The notes under the pieces: model-generated
Seen by the model: only the letters and a program-made list of their open reading frames with translations
Database searches by the model: none
What the model was told of the DNA's origin: nothing
Program-made: the position numbers and the translations under genes
In this document: one piece after another, positions 6,455 through 6,772 of the stretch
Layout of the letters: the number at the start of each line of letters is the position of its first letter
Position numbering within the stretch: position 1 is the first letter of the stretch
Assembly (NCBI GenBank): GCA_934394595.1
Contig: CAKRRX010000136.1
Span: forward strand, 1 to 6,772
DNA length: 6,772 bases
Reading direction: 5' to 3'
From: an uncultured Blautia sp.
GTDB taxonomy: Bacteria; Bacillota; Clostridia; Lachnospirales; Lachnospiraceae

Positions 6455-6646
6455 ATGGCAGATATTTACGAAGTGGGAGACATTGTGACCCTGAAAAAGG
6501 TCCATCCCTGTGGCAGCAAAGAATGGGAAATCCTCCGTGTAGGAGCGGATTTCAGACTGAAGTGCCAGGGCTGTGGACACCAGATCATGGTTCCCAGAAA
6601 AATGGTAGAAAAAAACACTAAAAATCTTCAGAAAAAAGAAAAATAA
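6455..6646 (+). CDS. DUF951 family small zinc-ribbon-like protein
   Basis: 63 residues, cytoplasmic. It matches the DUF951 family (YyzM-like), whose core reads as a VGDIV(x)LKK start, HPCGS, then RVGAD and LKCxGCG. Here these are VGDIVTLKK (7-15), HPCGS (17-21), RVGAD (28-32) and LKCQGCG (35-41). Cys19, Cys37 and Cys40 are probable metal ligands, perhaps with His42 or His17. The tail from 50 is rich in Lys and Asn/Glu. The ATG at 6455 has AAAGGAG 10 nt upstream. In many Firmicutes this gene lies close to rpsF, as here, which suggests a role linked to translation or nucleic acid, but no function is established. Confidence 0.93.
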   Translation: MADIYEVGDIVTLKKVHPCGSKEWEILRVGADFRLKCQGCGHQIMVPRKMVEKNTKNLQKKEK

Positions 6647-6649
6647 TGC

Positions 6650-6678
6650 TTTACAGGCTACAAAAAGTATGTTAGAAT
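6650..6678 (+). promoter_or_regulatory. Promoter of rpsF
   Basis: TTTACA (6650-6655), a 17-bp spacer and TAGAAT (6673-6678) with extended -10 TG at 6670-6671. This is a strong sigma-A-type promoter starting just past the DUF951 stop. The expected start near 6685 gives a leader of about 70 nt. Confidence 0.8.
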
Positions 6679-6706
6679 CAAAAATCGTGATATATAAATA
6701 TCCTTG

Positions 6707-6725
6707 CTCTTTGACAGGCAAAGGG
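6707..6725 (+). promoter_or_regulatory. Hairpin in the rpsF leader
   Basis: CTCTTTG (6707-6713) pairs with CAAAGGG (6719-6725), seven pairs including one G-U, around a 5-nt loop. It lies about 12 nt before the Shine-Dalgarno. Leaders of rpsF can bind the S6:S18 complex for feedback control, but the CCG trinucleotide known for that motif is absent here, so a regulatory role is only possible. Confidence 0.4.
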
Positions 6726-6754
6726 CCAACAGACCATAAGGAGGTAAGACAAGC

Positions 6755-6772
6755 ATGAACAAGTACGAGTTA
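6755..6772 (+). CDS. rpsF: Ribosomal protein bS6, start only (cut by window edge)
   Basis: Only six codons are present, reading MNKYEL, which is the usual beginning of clostridial bS6. AAGGAGGT at 6738-6745 lies 9 nt upstream, and a strong promoter and the DUF951 gene precede it. Context and N-terminus agree, but the rest of the gene lies outside the window; ssb and rpsR would be expected next. Confidence 0.82.

Overview
The window looks like chromosomal DNA from an anaerobic, low-to-mid GC Gram-positive, most probably a Clostridia member of the Lachnospiraceae type. The reasons are strong AGGAGG-type ribosome binding sites, a PPi-type phosphofructokinase, a class B sortase, a clostridial-style DUF2201/MoxR gene pair, and a DUF951 gene directly ahead of rpsF. 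The genus cannot be fixed from the sequence alone.

Layout. At the left edge (11-56) is a hairpin terminator with A/T tracts on both sides, serving the leftward pfp gene (105-1334, minus strand). A 196-bp divergent intergenic region (1335-1530) holds the pfp promoter and two candidate rightward promoters. Two of these are extended -10 elements lying back to back as an inverted repeat. From 1531 everything reads rightward. First comes a compact three-gene unit: an unrecognised 114-residue protein, a DUF2201-family protein with a metallopeptidase-like N-terminal domain and a C-terminal VWA domain (1844-3157), and a MoxR-like AAA+ ATPase with a long helical C-terminal extension (3158-4687). The first two genes overlap by 32 bp and the last two have no gap. 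After 99 bp come a membrane-anchored class B sortase (4787-5650) and, 14 bp later, a sirtuin (5665-6390). Then come a small zinc-binding-type DUF951 protein (6455-6646), a well-formed promoter, a leader of about 70 nt, and the first six codons of ribosomal protein bS6 (rpsF), cut by the window edge.

How the genes work together. pfp is glycolytic. The VWA and ATPase genes almost certainly make partners of one MoxR-VWA type chaperone or remodelling complex, whose client is unknown; the 114-residue protein is probably a third component. The sortase and sirtuin are likely co-transcribed but have no obvious functional link. DUF951-rpsF is a conserved housekeeping arrangement. Most of the window is ordinary core genome. 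The part most worth a second look is the 1531-4687 unit. I see no CRISPR array, tRNA, rRNA, insertion sequence or phage gene.
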